Source: an uncultured Pelagibacteraceae bacterium | GTDB taxonomy: Bacteria > Pseudomonadota > Alphaproteobacteria > Pelagibacterales > Pelagibacteraceae | Direction: 5' to 3' | NCBI GenBank assembly: GCA_902581925.1 | Contig: CACHQB010000006.1 | Span: forward strand, 1 to 50,160 | DNA: 50,160 bases | Shown: positions 7,343 to 16,916 of the stretch, piece by piece | Position numbering within the stretch: position 1 is the first letter of the stretch | How the letters are laid out: every line of letters begins with the position of its first letter | The notes under the pieces: generated by a model | Databases searched by the model: none | Seen by the model: the letters and a program-made list of their open reading frames with translations, nothing else | What the model was told of the DNA's origin: nothing | Position numbers and translations under genes: made by a program

Positions 7343-8327
7343 TTTGAATTTTTTCTAGATGTAAAAAGCTTTTCCCAGAAAGTATAAATTCTCTCGTGTA
7401 ATTATATGCTTCAGAAAAGTCTGAAAATTTTTCACCAACAATTAACCCCGCTGCAGCATTTAAACAAACTGCTTTTGAAAAATCATTATCTTCACCTTTA
7501 AATATTTCAATCATCTTATCGGCATTAAATTTTGCATCATCCCCCACTAAATTTTTAAAATTATCTGCATTAACCTCCAAAGCATTTGGGTCTATTTTTA
7601 TTTCAGATATTTGACCATCTTTTAATTGAATAACATTAGTAATTGCATATGGGGATATTTCATCTAATCCATCTTCGCTATTTACTATCCAAGCAAATTT
7701 TAAATTTAAATTTTTGAGTCCTTCTGCGAAAATTTTTGATAATTTTTTATCAAAAACACCTACAACTTGTCTCTCTACAAGAGCTGGATTACTTAATGGA
7801 CCAATCATATTAAAAATGGTTCTTTTTCCAATTTTCTTTCTTACAGGTCCTACAAATCTCATTGCACTATGATAATTTGGTGCAAACATAAAACCAAAAT
7901 TATTGGTATTAATTTCTTTTTCTATATCCTCAGGTTCTAAATTAATTTTAATTTTAAGAGCTTCTAAAACATCACCAGACCCACATTTTGAGGAAACAGC
8001 TTTATTGCCATGTTTAGCAACTTTTGTGCCCATACTAGCTAAAAGTAGGGCAGAAGCTGTTGAAATATTAAGAGTATTCATGCCATCACCGCCAGTACCA
8101 CAAGTATCAATACAATCACTTACATTTACTCTTTTAGACTTTTCTCTAAGAACAAAAACTCCACCTGCTATTTCATCTGAAACTTCTCCTTTTTTGGATA
8201 ATAAGGTTAAAAAACTAAAAATTTCGTCATCACTAGCTTTGCCAGTCATCAATATTTCAAAAGCAGTTTTACTTTCTTCAAAAGTTAAATCTTTTTTATT
8301 TTTAAGTTTTTCTAAAATTTGATCCAT
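7335..8327 (-). CDS. trpD: anthranilate phosphoribosyltransferase TrpD
   Basis: Transfers phosphoribosyl from PRPP to anthranilate. The class IV PRT signature DTCGTGGDGMNTLNIST holds the PRPP-binding glycine loop, followed by KHGNKAVSSKCGSGDVLEAL and the anthranilate-site region FMFAPNYHSAMRFVGPVRKK and RTIFNMIGPLSNPA. 330 aa is normal. It lies 4 bases downstream of trpG and overlaps trpC by 8 bases, so trpEGDC is one transcription unit. Confidence 0.95.
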   Translation of the reverse strand: MDQILEKLKNKKDLTFEESKTAFEILMTGKASDDEIFSFLTLLSKKGEVSDEIAGGVFVLREKSKRVNVSDCIDTCGTGGDGMNTLNISTASALLLASMGTKVAKHGNKAVSSKCGSGDVLEALKIKINLEPEDIEKEINTNNFGFMFAPNYHSAMRFVGPVRKKIGKRTIFNMIGPLSNPALVERQVVGVFDKKLSKIFAEGLKNLNLKFAWIVNSEDGLDEISPYAITNVIQLKDGQISEIKIDPNALEVNADNFKNLVGDDAKFNADKMIEIFKGEDNDFSKAVCLNAAAGLIVGEKFSDFSEAYNYTREFILSGKSFLHLEKIQNV

Positions 8328-8331
8328 AAAT

Positions 8332-8898
8332 TTAATTGTTAATAAAGTTTTTAAGAATTTTCATTCCAAACTTAGTTTTAATACTTTCAGGATGGAATTG
8401 TACACCATGAATATTAAATTTTTTATGTTGTACACCCATTATAATCTCATCTTTTGTCTCTGCTGTAATCTCTAGATCTTTTGATAAAGTTTTTTTATCA
8501 ATTACCAAACTATGGTATCTAGTAGCTTCAAATGTTTTTGGGAGGTTTTTTAAAATACCGATTTTTTTTGATTTGATTTTGCTTGTTTTGCCGTGCATTA
8601 ACTTTCTTGCTTGAACAATTTTTGATCCAAAAACTTGTCCGATTATCTGATGACCTAAACATACTCCTAAAAAAGGTAATTCTTTGTATAATGATTTCAA
8701 TATTTTAATACAATTGCCAGATTGATTTGGGTTGCCTGGTCCTGGTGAAATAACAATTTTATCATATTTCTTTTTAATGATTTCTTTAGAATTAATTTTA
8801 TCATTTCTAACTACATCAACTTTAACATTTAATGAGGAGATATAGTGATACAAATTAAAAGTAAAACTATCGTAATTATCTATTAACAATACTTTCAT
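8332..8898 (-). CDS. trpG: anthranilate synthase glutamine amidotransferase component TrpG (possibly shared with PabA role)
   Basis: Class I glutamine amidotransferase that supplies ammonia to TrpE. The triad is visible: the Cys nucleophile in LGVCLGHQIIGQVFG, and the His and Glu in HGVQFHPESIKT. The oxyanion motif PGPGNPNQSG is present. 188 aa, free-standing domain. The start overlaps the trpE stop (TAATG), implying stoichiometric co-translation. In small genomes one such subunit often serves both anthranilate and aminodeoxychorismate synthase; that dual role is inference. Confidence 0.93.
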   Translation of the reverse strand: MKVLLIDNYDSFTFNLYHYISSLNVKVDVVRNDKINSKEIIKKKYDKIVISPGPGNPNQSGNCIKILKSLYKELPFLGVCLGHQIIGQVFGSKIVQARKLMHGKTSKIKSKKIGILKNLPKTFEATRYHSLVIDKKTLSKDLEITAETKDEIIMGVQHKKFNIHGVQFHPESIKTKFGMKILKNFINN

Positions 8899-10358
8899 TA
8901 TCTTAAAGCATTAATTAAAGCTTTCGCTTTATTAACTGTTTCCTCATATTCATTTTTAGGTTTACTGTCCGCAACTATACCTGCACCTGCTTGCACATAA
9001 AATTTATTATTTTTAGCAACTGCAGTTCTTAAGGCTATGCATGTATCAAATTCTCCATTTGCAGAAAAATATCCAATTCCACCTGCGTAAACCTTTCTTT
9101 TTGATGTTTCTAATTCATCTATAATTTCCATAGCTCTAATTTTTGGAGCTCCAGAAACAGTACCTGCTGGAAAACCAGCTAAGAGCGATTTAAATTTTGA
9201 AAATTTTTTATTATATTCCCCAACCACATTTGAAACTATATGCATAACATGAGAATATCTTTCAATAATGAAGCTTTCTGTAACTTTTACCGAATTTATC
9301 ATTGAGACTTTACCAGCATCATTTCTACCCAAATCAAGTAACATTAAATGCTCAGAAAGTTCTTTTTTATCTTTAAGTAGGTCTCTTTCAAAAAAAAGAT
9401 CTTCCTTTTTAGTTTTACCCCTTGGTCTAGTTCCTGCGATTGGTCTTACAGTGATTTTATTATCCCTAAGTCTCACAAGTATTTCAGGACTTGCACCAAT
9501 TATTTGAAAATCATCAAAATTAAAGAAAAACATAAAAGGAGAAGGGTTTGTTACTCTTAGTTTTTTATAAATATCTAATGGTTTCTTTGTTAATTTTGCC
9601 TCAAATCTTTGGCTTAAAACAACCTGAAAAATATCTCCTAATTTAATATATTTTTTTGCCTTGTTAACCATTGATAAAAATTTATTTTTTGATGTGTTAG
9701 ATTTCACTTTTATATTTTTTGATTTTTGAATTATTTTATTATCAATATTTTTAATTGATGACTGAATGAGTAATTTAAACAAATCAGATTTAATTTCCTC
9801 ATATTTATTTTTATAGTTGTTAATTTTTTCATCTTTAAAAATATTAGATATGTAAAAAATTTCTTTTTTTAAATTATCATGAACGACTAAAGTTCTTGGA
9901 CGAAGAAGCCTTACATCTGGCAAATTAAGATCGTTTTTACAATTATTTGGAATTTTTTCTATGTATCTAATTGAGTCATAAGAAAAATACCCAGAGATTA
10001 ATGAGCAAATATTAGGTAAATTTTTGGGAGTTTGAAACTTGAAATCTTCAATTATTTTTTCAATTAATTTATCTGGTTTATCATTTAATTTTCTTTTTTT
10101 ATTTCTTTGAATTAGATAAGAATTATTATTATTAAATTCCCAAATTTTATCAGGATTTTTACCAAATATTGTATATCTGCCTTTGATTTTACCTTTTTCT
10201 ACAGACTCAAATATAAAACTATTTTTTTCCTCTAGAAAATTATCAATTAAATTTAATATTTCCTCATCATTTTTTACTTTCTTTTTAGTAAAGATGATTT
10301 GATTTTTTTTGCTTCTGTGTCGAAACTTAAAATCTTTGAAGCTTCGATTAATAATCAT
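8898..10358 (-). CDS. trpE: anthranilate synthase component I TrpE
   Basis: Converts chorismate plus ammonia to anthranilate. The C-terminal chorismate-binding domain shows the family signatures: YIKLGDIFQVVLSQRFEA, PSPFMFFFNFDDFQIIGASPEILV, TVRPIAGTRPRG, ELSEHLMLLDLGRNDAGKV, VMHIVSNVVGEY, LAGFPAGTVSGAPKIRAMEII and GYFSANGEFDTCIALRTAV. The N-terminal domain (about 1-190) is divergent and Lys/Asn-rich but of normal size; 486 aa in all. It is a separate gene, not the TrpE-G fusion found in rhizobia. The ATG overlaps the stop of the upstream SurA_N gene. I see no leader peptide or attenuator directly before it, since the upstream gene abuts it. Confidence 0.95.
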   Translation of the reverse strand: MIINRSFKDFKFRHRSKKNQIIFTKKKVKNDEEILNLIDNFLEEKNSFIFESVEKGKIKGRYTIFGKNPDKIWEFNNNNSYLIQRNKKRKLNDKPDKLIEKIIEDFKFQTPKNLPNICSLISGYFSYDSIRYIEKIPNNCKNDLNLPDVRLLRPRTLVVHDNLKKEIFYISNIFKDEKINNYKNKYEEIKSDLFKLLIQSSIKNIDNKIIQKSKNIKVKSNTSKNKFLSMVNKAKKYIKLGDIFQVVLSQRFEAKLTKKPLDIYKKLRVTNPSPFMFFFNFDDFQIIGASPEILVRLRDNKITVRPIAGTRPRGKTKKEDLFFERDLLKDKKELSEHLMLLDLGRNDAGKVSMINSVKVTESFIIERYSHVMHIVSNVVGEYNKKFSKFKSLLAGFPAGTVSGAPKIRAMEIIDELETSKRKVYAGGIGYFSANGEFDTCIALRTAVAKNNKFYVQAGAGIVADSKPKNEYEETVNKAKALINALR

Positions 10359-11773
10359 TTGAAATAATTTTTAACTCTATCAATAGTTTTTTGATTTAAT
10401 TGAACTTGATATTTATCATTAAGTAATTGATCATACGATTGTAAGATGCTTTTTCTATTATTTGTATTTTGGATATTTACAAATTTAAGATATTTTTCAT
10501 CAGTTTTGTTAAATGAATTTTTATTTGTTCCAGTAATTTTAACTAAATAAATTTTATTTTCTTTATTTACTAGAGTAAAAGAGTTAACAGGTAACGCATA
10601 AAGCATTTTTACCGAATTAATATCAATTAGTTTGTCATCTTCTATTGAATTAATAGAAGAATATTCCTTATTTGATCCTGCAAGTTCTTCAAATTTTGAA
10701 TTATCAAATTTCTTTTTTTGAATTTCTTCAATAATTTCTCTATTGTAATCAAATTTACCTTTTTGATATATTAACTCAACTATTTCTCCTTTAATGATTT
10801 CATCATTTAAATCTGGAGTTCGATCATATTGATTATCAATATTATATAGTAAAAAGTTATCACCACTTTCTATCAAGTCTATTTTAGATGCTTTCTTAGA
10901 ATAAATTAGATCTTCATTAATCTGTTTACTAGAACTGGGCACAAACTCATTTACTTTGATAATGTCAACATTTATATCTTCTAATATATTGTCAAATGTG
11001 CTTCCTTGAGAAATTTTGTTTTCAATTAAGTCAATTTCATCAAAAAACTCTTGATTAAATTCTTCTATGCCAATTAGATTTTTTGGATTTAAAATCACAT
11101 ACTTAAAATCTATATATTCTCTTTTTAATTGATCTTTGTTTTCATCAATAAATACTTCAATTTCATTTGCTGTGTAATCATCTTTTGTTTTATATAGATT
11201 TTCCATATCAAAATATTCGATATCTAAGGATTTATTATTTTCTTCAAACTTTTTTTCTATCAAAAAATTTGGTGTTATTGTTCCAGCACCAATAAAATCA
11301 AATAAATGTTTCTGTAATTCTCTATTTTTTAATTGCAATTCAAACATTGCAGCTGACAAGTTGTTGGAGAGTAAAAATTTTTCATATTTAATTCTTTGAA
11401 AAGTACCGTTTTCATCATGGAAATTTTTATTTTCTTTAATGTTTTTAAGTATGGTTCTTTCATTAATTGAAAGATCAAAGTCTTCAATTTCTAAATCAAT
11501 CAATGTAGTTGAAATTAATCCCGATAATAATTCTTCAATAATATTGTTCTCTAAATTATCTCGAATAGCTTCTTGTGAAATTCCACTTTGGTTCACATAG
11601 TCAATAAAATCTTGGGTTGTTACATTTGTTTTATTTATTTTTGCAATATTGTTTTGATTATTTGTACTAAACCCTCCACCAAAACCACCAAAGATGAAAG
11701 CGAAAGCAACAAAAGCCATCACTAAAAATCCTCCAGTTTTTTTCCATCCTAATTCTTTTAGTTTTTTAATCAT
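10355..11773 (-). CDS. SurA_N/PpiD-like membrane-anchored periplasmic folding factor
   Basis: 472 aa. A cytoplasmic start (MIKKLKELGWKK) is followed by one membrane anchor (about 13-35, rich in F/A/G: FLVMAFVAFAFIFGGFGGGF) and a periplasmic region. The latter contains a SurA N-type domain (INKTNVTTQDFIDYVNQSGI, then a helical LLSGLISTTLIDLEIEDF segment). This matches the PpiD-like protein that precedes trpE in many Alphaproteobacteria. The region where a parvulin PPIase domain should lie (about 215-320) has no clear parvulin motif, and the protein is shorter than typical PpiD (~620 aa). It may therefore be a chaperone without isomerase activity; that is inference. It leads the trp operon and is divergent from tpiA, 56 bases away. 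Confidence 0.78.
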   Translation of the reverse strand: MIKKLKELGWKKTGGFLVMAFVAFAFIFGGFGGGFSTNNQNNIAKINKTNVTTQDFIDYVNQSGISQEAIRDNLENNIIEELLSGLISTTLIDLEIEDFDLSINERTILKNIKENKNFHDENGTFQRIKYEKFLLSNNLSAAMFELQLKNRELQKHLFDFIGAGTITPNFLIEKKFEENNKSLDIEYFDMENLYKTKDDYTANEIEVFIDENKDQLKREYIDFKYVILNPKNLIGIEEFNQEFFDEIDLIENKISQGSTFDNILEDINVDIIKVNEFVPSSSKQINEDLIYSKKASKIDLIESGDNFLLYNIDNQYDRTPDLNDEIIKGEIVELIYQKGKFDYNREIIEEIQKKKFDNSKFEELAGSNKEYSSINSIEDDKLIDINSVKMLYALPVNSFTLVNKENKIYLVKITGTNKNSFNKTDEKYLKFVNIQNTNNRKSILQSYDQLLNDKYQVQLNQKTIDRVKNYFK

Positions 11774-11829
11774 AGCGTTATAAATTTATTGATCTGTAAA
11801 AAACAAATCTATAGATTAAAAAGTCAATT

Positions 11830-12570
11830 ATGACAAATAAATATATGTATTTTGTAGCTAATTGGAAAATGTTTGGTGATTTAAGATCTCTAAATTCACT
11901 TGATAAAGTAATAAAGTTTTCAAAAAATAATAAAAAAAATAAGTTAAAAATAGTTTATTGCCCACCAAATACATTAATTCGTCCATTATCGAGAAGACTT
12001 AAAAAAACAAAAATAGAGGTTGGTGCCCAAAACTGTCATCACAGCTATGACTACGGTGCGCACACTGGTCAAGTAAATTCTACTATGCTTAAAAATGTTG
12101 GAGCAAAGTATGTTATTTTGGGACACTCAGAAAATAGACAACTAGGTGAGACAGATAATTTAATTAATTTAAAAATAAAAAGTGCAATTAAATCAGGTCT
12201 CAAAATTATATTTTGTATTGGTGAAACCTTTAAAGAAAGAAGACAAAAAAAAACTAATCAAATTTTAAAAAGACAAATTGAAAAAGGATTAATATCGATA
12301 AAGAATAAATCCAAAATTATTATAGCCTATGAACCGGTATGGTCTATCGGAACAGGTGTAATTCCAAAAGAAGCTGATTTAAATAAAACTATTTCATTTA
12401 TTAAAAGTAGATTTGTAAAAAAATATCCAAAAATTTTATACGGTGGATCTGTAAACACTAATAACGTAAGTATATTAAAAAAAATTCCCAACATTGATGG
12501 TTTTTTGATAGGAGGCGCATCACAAATTCCAAAAAAATTTATTGATATAATTCAAAAAACCATTAATTAG
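11830..12570 (+). CDS. tpiA: triosephosphate isomerase TpiA
   Basis: Interconverts dihydroxyacetone phosphate and glyceraldehyde 3-phosphate. TIM-barrel motifs are in order: ANWKMFGD (catalytic Lys in NWK), GAQNCHH, YVILGHSENRQLG (catalytic His), IAYEPVWSIGTG (catalytic Glu and loop 6) and LYGGSVN (phosphate binding). 246 aa is normal. It begins a plus-strand run (tpiA-secG-pyrG-kdsA-eno-ftsB-lipA) conserved in Alphaproteobacteria; secG follows after six bases. Confidence 0.96.
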   Translation: MTNKYMYFVANWKMFGDLRSLNSLDKVIKFSKNNKKNKLKIVYCPPNTLIRPLSRRLKKTKIEVGAQNCHHSYDYGAHTGQVNSTMLKNVGAKYVILGHSENRQLGETDNLINLKIKSAIKSGLKIIFCIGETFKERRQKKTNQILKRQIEKGLISIKNKSKIIIAYEPVWSIGTGVIPKEADLNKTISFIKSRFVKKYPKILYGGSVNTNNVSILKKIPNIDGFLIGGASQIPKKFIDIIQKTIN

Positions 12571-12576
12571 ACCCAC

Positions 12577-12876
12577 ATGGAAACTTTATTATTAGTAATC
12601 AACATCATACTTGCAGTTATTTTAGTTCTTTTGGTTTTATTGCAAAAATCAGAAGGAGGTGCTCTTGGTATTGGAGTTTCCCAAGAAAATTTTATGTTAT
12701 CTAGATCAGCAGGCAGCTTCATGACAAAAGCCACAGCAATCGTAGCAACACTTTTTATTATTTGTAGTCTGGCTCTAACAATAATTTCTAGAGCAGAACT
12801 TGCTCCTACGGGGTCGGTATTGGATACAGTTGAGGAAAAAACTGAAGACACGCCTACAATTCCAGAAAACAATTAA
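12577..12876 (+). CDS. secG: preprotein translocase subunit SecG
   Basis: Auxiliary SecYEG subunit. 99 aa with two membrane helices (about 3-22 and 50-72). The SecG signature between them is clear: VLLQKSEGGALGIG and SRSAGSFMTKATAIVA. The C-terminal tail is acidic (DTVEEKTEDTPTIPENN). The position between tpiA and pyrG is the standard alphaproteobacterial arrangement. A 99-residue frame on the opposite strand is only a shadow of this gene. Confidence 0.93.
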   Translation: METLLLVINIILAVILVLLVLLQKSEGGALGIGVSQENFMLSRSAGSFMTKATAIVATLFIICSLALTIISRAELAPTGSVLDTVEEKTEDTPTIPENN

Positions 12877-12920
12877 TTAATTCTTTTCAATTCATTTTTT
12901 ATTCGCTATAAGATACTTCC

Positions 12921-14537
12921 ATGGCGCGATATATATTTGTCACTGGCGGCGTGGTTTCTTCCCTTGGTAAAGGTCTTTCTTCTGCATCCCTTGCTTATTT
13001 ATTACAATCAAGAGGTTACAAAGTTCGTTTAAGAAAATTAGACCCATATCTAAATGTCGACCCAGGAACAATGAGTCCGTTTCAACATGGGGAAGTTTTT
13101 GTAACAGACGATGGCGCTGAAACAGATTTAGATTTAGGTCACTACGAAAGATTTTCTGGCGTTACTGCAAAGGAAACCGATAACATCACAACTGGAAAAA
13201 TTTATAGCGATGTTCTTAGAAAAGAAAGAAAAGGTCAGTATTTAGGTAAGACAGTTCAAGTTATTCCTCATATCACAGATAGAATTAAAGAATTTATAAA
13301 ACACGATACACATAAAGAAGATTTTGTAATTTGTGAAATAGGAGGAATAGTAGGTGATATAGAAAGTTTACCATTTGTAGAAGCGATAAGACAATTTTCA
13401 AATGATATTGGTAAAAAAAATGCATTATTTATTCATTTAACTTTAGTTCCTTATTTAAAAGCATCAGATGAAATAAAAACAAAACCAACACAACACTCAG
13501 TTAAAGAATTAAGAAGCATTGGTATTCAACCTGATATTATTATTTGTAGATCAGAAAGACCAATTCCTTTAGACCATAGAAAAAAAATATCTTTGTTTTG
13601 TAATGTTGATATTAAAAATGTAGTTGAAACTGTTGATGTTAAAACTATTTATGAAGCACCAATTAGTTTTTTTAATCAAAAATTAGATATTCAAGTTTTA
13701 AATTATTTTAAATTAAAATCAAAAAAACCTGCAAATTTGAATCCTTGGAAAAAAATAACTAAAATTACCCTTAATACTAAAAGAAATGTTAACATTGCAA
13801 TTATTGGAAAATACGTTGAATTAAAGGATGCTTATAAATCTTTAGATGAAGCACTTACTCATGGAGGAATATCTAATAATCTTAAAGTTAATTTGGTTAG
13901 AATAGATTCTGAAAAATTAAAAGTTTCAGAAATAAAAAATAAACTTAAAAATGTTTCAGGAATTCTAATTCCAGGTGGTTTTGGTAAAAGGGGAACTGAG
14001 GGTAAAATTGAAGCGATAAGGTATGCAAGAATAAATAAAATTCCGTTCCTTGGAATTTGTTATGGAATGCAAATGGCAATAATTGAATTTGCTAGAAATC
14101 AATTAAAGATTAAAAAAGCAACTTCTTCTGAGTTTGATAAAGGCGGTGTTCATATTATTGGCTTGATGCATGAATGGGAAAAAAGTGGAAGAAAAGTTAA
14201 AGGAACAGATAAAGATTTAGGAGGAACCATGAGACTTGGTTCTTATGATGCAATTTTAAGAGATAAGTCTAAAATTAGAAATATTTATAAATCTAGATTA
14301 ATCAAAGAGAGACATAGACATAGATATGAAGTGGATATTTCATATAAAGAAAAATTTGAGAAGAAAGGATTAATATTTTCAGGTTTATCTCCAGATCATA
14401 AGCTTCCAGAGATAATTGAACTTAAAAATCATCCTTGGTTTATAGGAGTTCAGTTCCATCCTGAATTTAAATCTAGACCTTTGAACCCTCATCCTTTATT
14501 CTCTTCATTTATCAAAGCAGCAAAAAATCATAGATGA
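12921..14537 (+). CDS. pyrG: CTP synthase PyrG
   Basis: ATP-dependent amination of UTP to CTP using glutamine. The N-terminal synthase domain (about 1-265) shows [20 protein letters not shown] (P-loop), [32 protein letters not shown] and [17 protein letters not shown]. The C-terminal class I amidotransferase domain (about 290-538) shows [23 protein letters not shown] (nucleophile Cys) and [11 protein letters not shown] (His/Glu). Length 538 is typical. Its stop overlaps the kdsA ATG (ATGA). Confidence 0.97.
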   Translation: MARYIFVTGGVVSSLGKGLSSASLAYLLQSRGYKVRLRKLDPYLNVDPGTMSPFQHGEVFVTDDGAETDLDLGHYERFSGVTAKETDNITTGKIYSDVLRKERKGQYLGKTVQVIPHITDRIKEFIKHDTHKEDFVICEIGGIVGDIESLPFVEAIRQFSNDIGKKNALFIHLTLVPYLKASDEIKTKPTQHSVKELRSIGIQPDIIICRSERPIPLDHRKKISLFCNVDIKNVVETVDVKTIYEAPISFFNQKLDIQVLNYFKLKSKKPANLNPWKKITKITLNTKRNVNIAIIGKYVELKDAYKSLDEALTHGGISNNLKVNLVRIDSEKLKVSEIKNKLKNVSGILIPGGFGKRGTEGKIEAIRYARINKIPFLGICYGMQMAIIEFARNQLKIKKATSSEFDKGGVHIIGLMHEWEKSGRKVKGTDKDLGGTMRLGSYDAILRDKSKIRNIYKSRLIKERHRHRYEVDISYKEKFEKKGLIFSGLSPDHKLPEIIELKNHPWFIGVQFHPEFKSRPLNPHPLFSSFIKAAKNHR

Positions 14538-15358
14538 GTGCTATTAAAGTAAATTGTCAAAATATAGAAATTTCAAACAACAATAAGATTTGTATTATTG
14601 CAGGTCCATGCCAACTTGAGACAGAACAACATGCACTCGATATGGCTGGAAAAATTAAGGAAATTACTTCAAAATTTGGCCTTGGATTTATTTACAAAAC
14701 CTCATTTGATAAAGCGAACAGAACAAGTTTAAAAGGTAAAAGGGGAGCAGGATTAGATGCATCACTTCCCGTATTTGATAAAATTAAAAAGGAACTGAAT
14801 GTCCCTATTTTAACAGACATTCATAACGCTGAACAATGTGAAATTGTTTCAAAACATGTTGATGTTTTACAAATCCCAGCCTTTTTATGTCGTCAAACAG
14901 ACTTGTTAATTGCTGCGGCTAAAACAAATAAAATTATTAATGTAAAAAAAGGTCAGTTCTTAGCACCTTGGGATATGGTGAATGTAACTAAAAAAATTTC
15001 AGACTCAGGAAATAAAAATATCCTAGTCACAGAAAGAGGTGCAAGTTTTGGTTACAATACTTTAGTCTCTGACATGAGATCATTACCTATAATGGCAAAG
15101 AATGGTTATCCAGTAATTTTTGATGCAACTCATTCTGTTCAACAACCAGGTGGCCAAGGAGAATCTTCTGGTGGTCAAAGAGAATTTGTTGAATATTTAG
15201 CAAGAGCAGCAGTTGCAGTTGGAGTTGCTGGTGTATTTATTGAAACTCATCAAGATCCAGACAATGCACCCTCAGATGGACCAAACATGGTACCATTGAA
15301 TAAATTAGAGAATCTATTAAAACAATTACACGATATAGATAATCTAATTAAAAAATAG
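14534..15358 (+). CDS. kdsA: 3-deoxy-8-phosphooctulonate (KDO-8-P) synthase KdsA
   Basis: Condenses PEP and arabinose 5-phosphate for the lipopolysaccharide inner core sugar KDO. Landmarks: [67 protein letters not shown] (Cys as in metal-linked forms), [40 protein letters not shown] and [20 protein letters not shown]. 274 aa. With the lpx operon at the window's left end it supports a KDO-lipid A outer membrane. It sits between pyrG and eno with overlapping ends on both sides. Confidence 0.96.
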   Translation: MSAIKVNCQNIEISNNNKICIIAGPCQLETEQHALDMAGKIKEITSKFGLGFIYKTSFDKANRTSLKGKRGAGLDASLPVFDKIKKELNVPILTDIHNAEQCEIVSKHVDVLQIPAFLCRQTDLLIAAAKTNKIINVKKGQFLAPWDMVNVTKKISDSGNKNILVTERGASFGYNTLVSDMRSLPIMAKNGYPVIFDATHSVQQPGGQGESSGGQREFVEYLARAAVAVGVAGVFIETHQDPDNAPSDGPNMVPLNKLENLLKQLHDIDNLIKK

Positions 15359-16614
15359 TGAGCAAAATTTTAAAAGTAAAAGCACGTCAAGTTTTTGACA
15401 GTAGAGGAAATCCAACAGTAGAGGCAGAAGTTTACATAAAAAATAATAGCGCATCTGCTATTTGTCCTTCAGGTGCTTCTACAGGAACTTTTGAAGCTTT
15501 TGAAAAAAGAGATAAAAATAATAAACGGTATTTAGGAAAAAGTGTTTTAAGTGCAGTTAATTTAGTTAACACAAAGATTTCAAAAAAATTAAAAGGACAA
15601 AGTATTTACAACCAAGAAAGAATTGATGCTTTGTTAATTAATCTGGATGGTACAAGACAAAAAACTATCTTAGGAGCTAACGCGATGTTAGCTGTTTCTA
15701 TGGCTGTTAAAAAATTGTCTGCAAAAGCAAAAAAAATACCTTTGTATAAAACATTTTCTCAAAAAAATAACTTTCAATTACCTTATCCATTAATGAACAT
15801 TATTAATGGTGGAGCGCATGCAAATAATGGTCTTAGAATTCAAGAGTTTATGATCAGACCTGATCGAGCAAAAAGTTTTTCTGAGGCAATGCGTATTTGT
15901 TTTGTTGTTATTAAAAACTTAAGTAAAATAATTAAAGCTAAAGGTTTATCTACTTCAGTAGGTGATGAAGGTGGGTTTGCACCTATGATTAGTAGTAATA
16001 ACCAAGCTTTAGATTTAATTGTGAGTGCAATTAAAAAATCAGGATTTATTAACGGAAAAGATGTTTCTATTTGTCTAGATGTGGCTGCTAATGAATTATA
16101 TAAAAAGAACAAATACTCTATTCATTCAAAAAGTTATATTTCAGTAGATAAATCTATCAAAGAATATCAAAAAGTAATTAAAAAATATAAAATCAAGTCT
16201 ATTGAGGACCCATTTGCTGAAAATGATTGGTTGGCATGGAATAAATTAATGAAATCAATAAAAAAAGTTCAGATTGTTGGTGATGATTTGTATGTAACAA
16301 ATCTTGAAAGATTGAAGAAAGGGTTCTTAAATATTTCTTCAAATTCTATCTTAATAAAGCTTAATCAAATTGGTACTGTTTCAGAAACTTTAGATGTAAT
16401 TAAATTTGCACAAACCATTGGATATAAAACAATTATATCTCATCGATCTGGTGATAGTGAAGATACGTTTATTGCTGATTTAGCTGTGGGCACTAATTCA
16501 AATCAAATTAAAACAGGATCTTTAGCTAGATCTGAAAGGGTTGCAAAATATAATCAATTAATTCGTATAGAAGAAGAACTTGGAAAAAAAGCGAGGATGA
16601 ATAAGATCAATTAA
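15358..16614 (+). CDS. eno: enolase Eno
   Basis: Interconverts 2-phosphoglycerate and phosphoenolpyruvate. Landmarks: ARQVFDSRGNPTVEAEVY, SGASTGTFEAFEKRD, INGGAHANNGLRIQEFMI, VGDEGGFAPM (catalytic Glu), SICLDVAANEL (metal Asp), SIEDPFAENDW (metal Glu), IVGDDLYVTN (metal Asp), LIKLNQIGTVSET (catalytic Lys) and SHRSGDSEDTFIADLAVG. 418 aa. It starts with GTG overlapping the kdsA TAG stop; no in-frame ATG lies nearby. Followed by overlapping ftsB, as in most Proteobacteria. Confidence 0.97.
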   Translation: MSKILKVKARQVFDSRGNPTVEAEVYIKNNSASAICPSGASTGTFEAFEKRDKNNKRYLGKSVLSAVNLVNTKISKKLKGQSIYNQERIDALLINLDGTRQKTILGANAMLAVSMAVKKLSAKAKKIPLYKTFSQKNNFQLPYPLMNIINGGAHANNGLRIQEFMIRPDRAKSFSEAMRICFVVIKNLSKIIKAKGLSTSVGDEGGFAPMISSNNQALDLIVSAIKKSGFINGKDVSICLDVAANELYKKNKYSIHSKSYISVDKSIKEYQKVIKKYKIKSIEDPFAENDWLAWNKLMKSIKKVQIVGDDLYVTNLERLKKGFLNISSNSILIKLNQIGTVSETLDVIKFAQTIGYKTIISHRSGDSEDTFIADLAVGTNSNQIKTGSLARSERVAKYNQLIRIEEELGKKARMNKIN

Positions 16615-16916
16615 TGCTTCGATTAATAAAAAGAAATTATTTTTTATTAATATCTATTTTTCTTATTTTCTATTTTGGTTTTAATTTAGTTTCAGGAGAA
16701 AGAGGTCTTTTTTCGTATATAGAAAAAAAGGAACTTTTGTCCAACTTGAAAAAAGAAGAATTAACCCTAACTAGTCAAATAGAAGATGTGGATCATAAAA
16801 ATTCACTTCTAAGCAGTGATTTAGATCTTGATTATATTGAGACCTTAATTAGAGAACGATTTTTGTTTGGTAAAAAAGATGAGATAATCTATATAATAAA
16901 AAAAAATGACAATTAA
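16614..16916 (+). CDS. ftsB: septum formation initiator, FtsB/DivIC family
   Basis: 100 aa: short cytoplasmic N-terminus, one membrane segment (about 10-28, [18 protein letters not shown]), a periplasmic coiled coil (about 35-70, [20 protein letters not shown]) and a C-terminal [23 protein letters not shown] typical of FtsB. FtsB links FtsQ and FtsL in the divisome. The location directly after eno (1-base overlap) is the classic position. The 3' end overlaps lipA by 11 bases; the pdh genes that lie between them in many Alphaproteobacteria are absent. Confidence 0.87.
   Translation: MLRLIKRNYFLLISIFLIFYFGFNLVSGERGLFSYIEKKELLSNLKKEELTLTSQIEDVDHKNSLLSSDLDLDYIETLIRERFLFGKKDEIIYIIKKNDN

Noticed and set aside
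7903-8322. 139-codon open frame on the plus strand opposite trpD.
   Set aside because: It lies entirely within a clear trpD gene and shows no family motif or ribosome-binding site; it mirrors the codon pattern of trpD.
12567-12872. 101-codon open frame on the minus strand covering secG.
   Set aside because: SecG on the plus strand has the family signature and operon context; the opposite frame has none.
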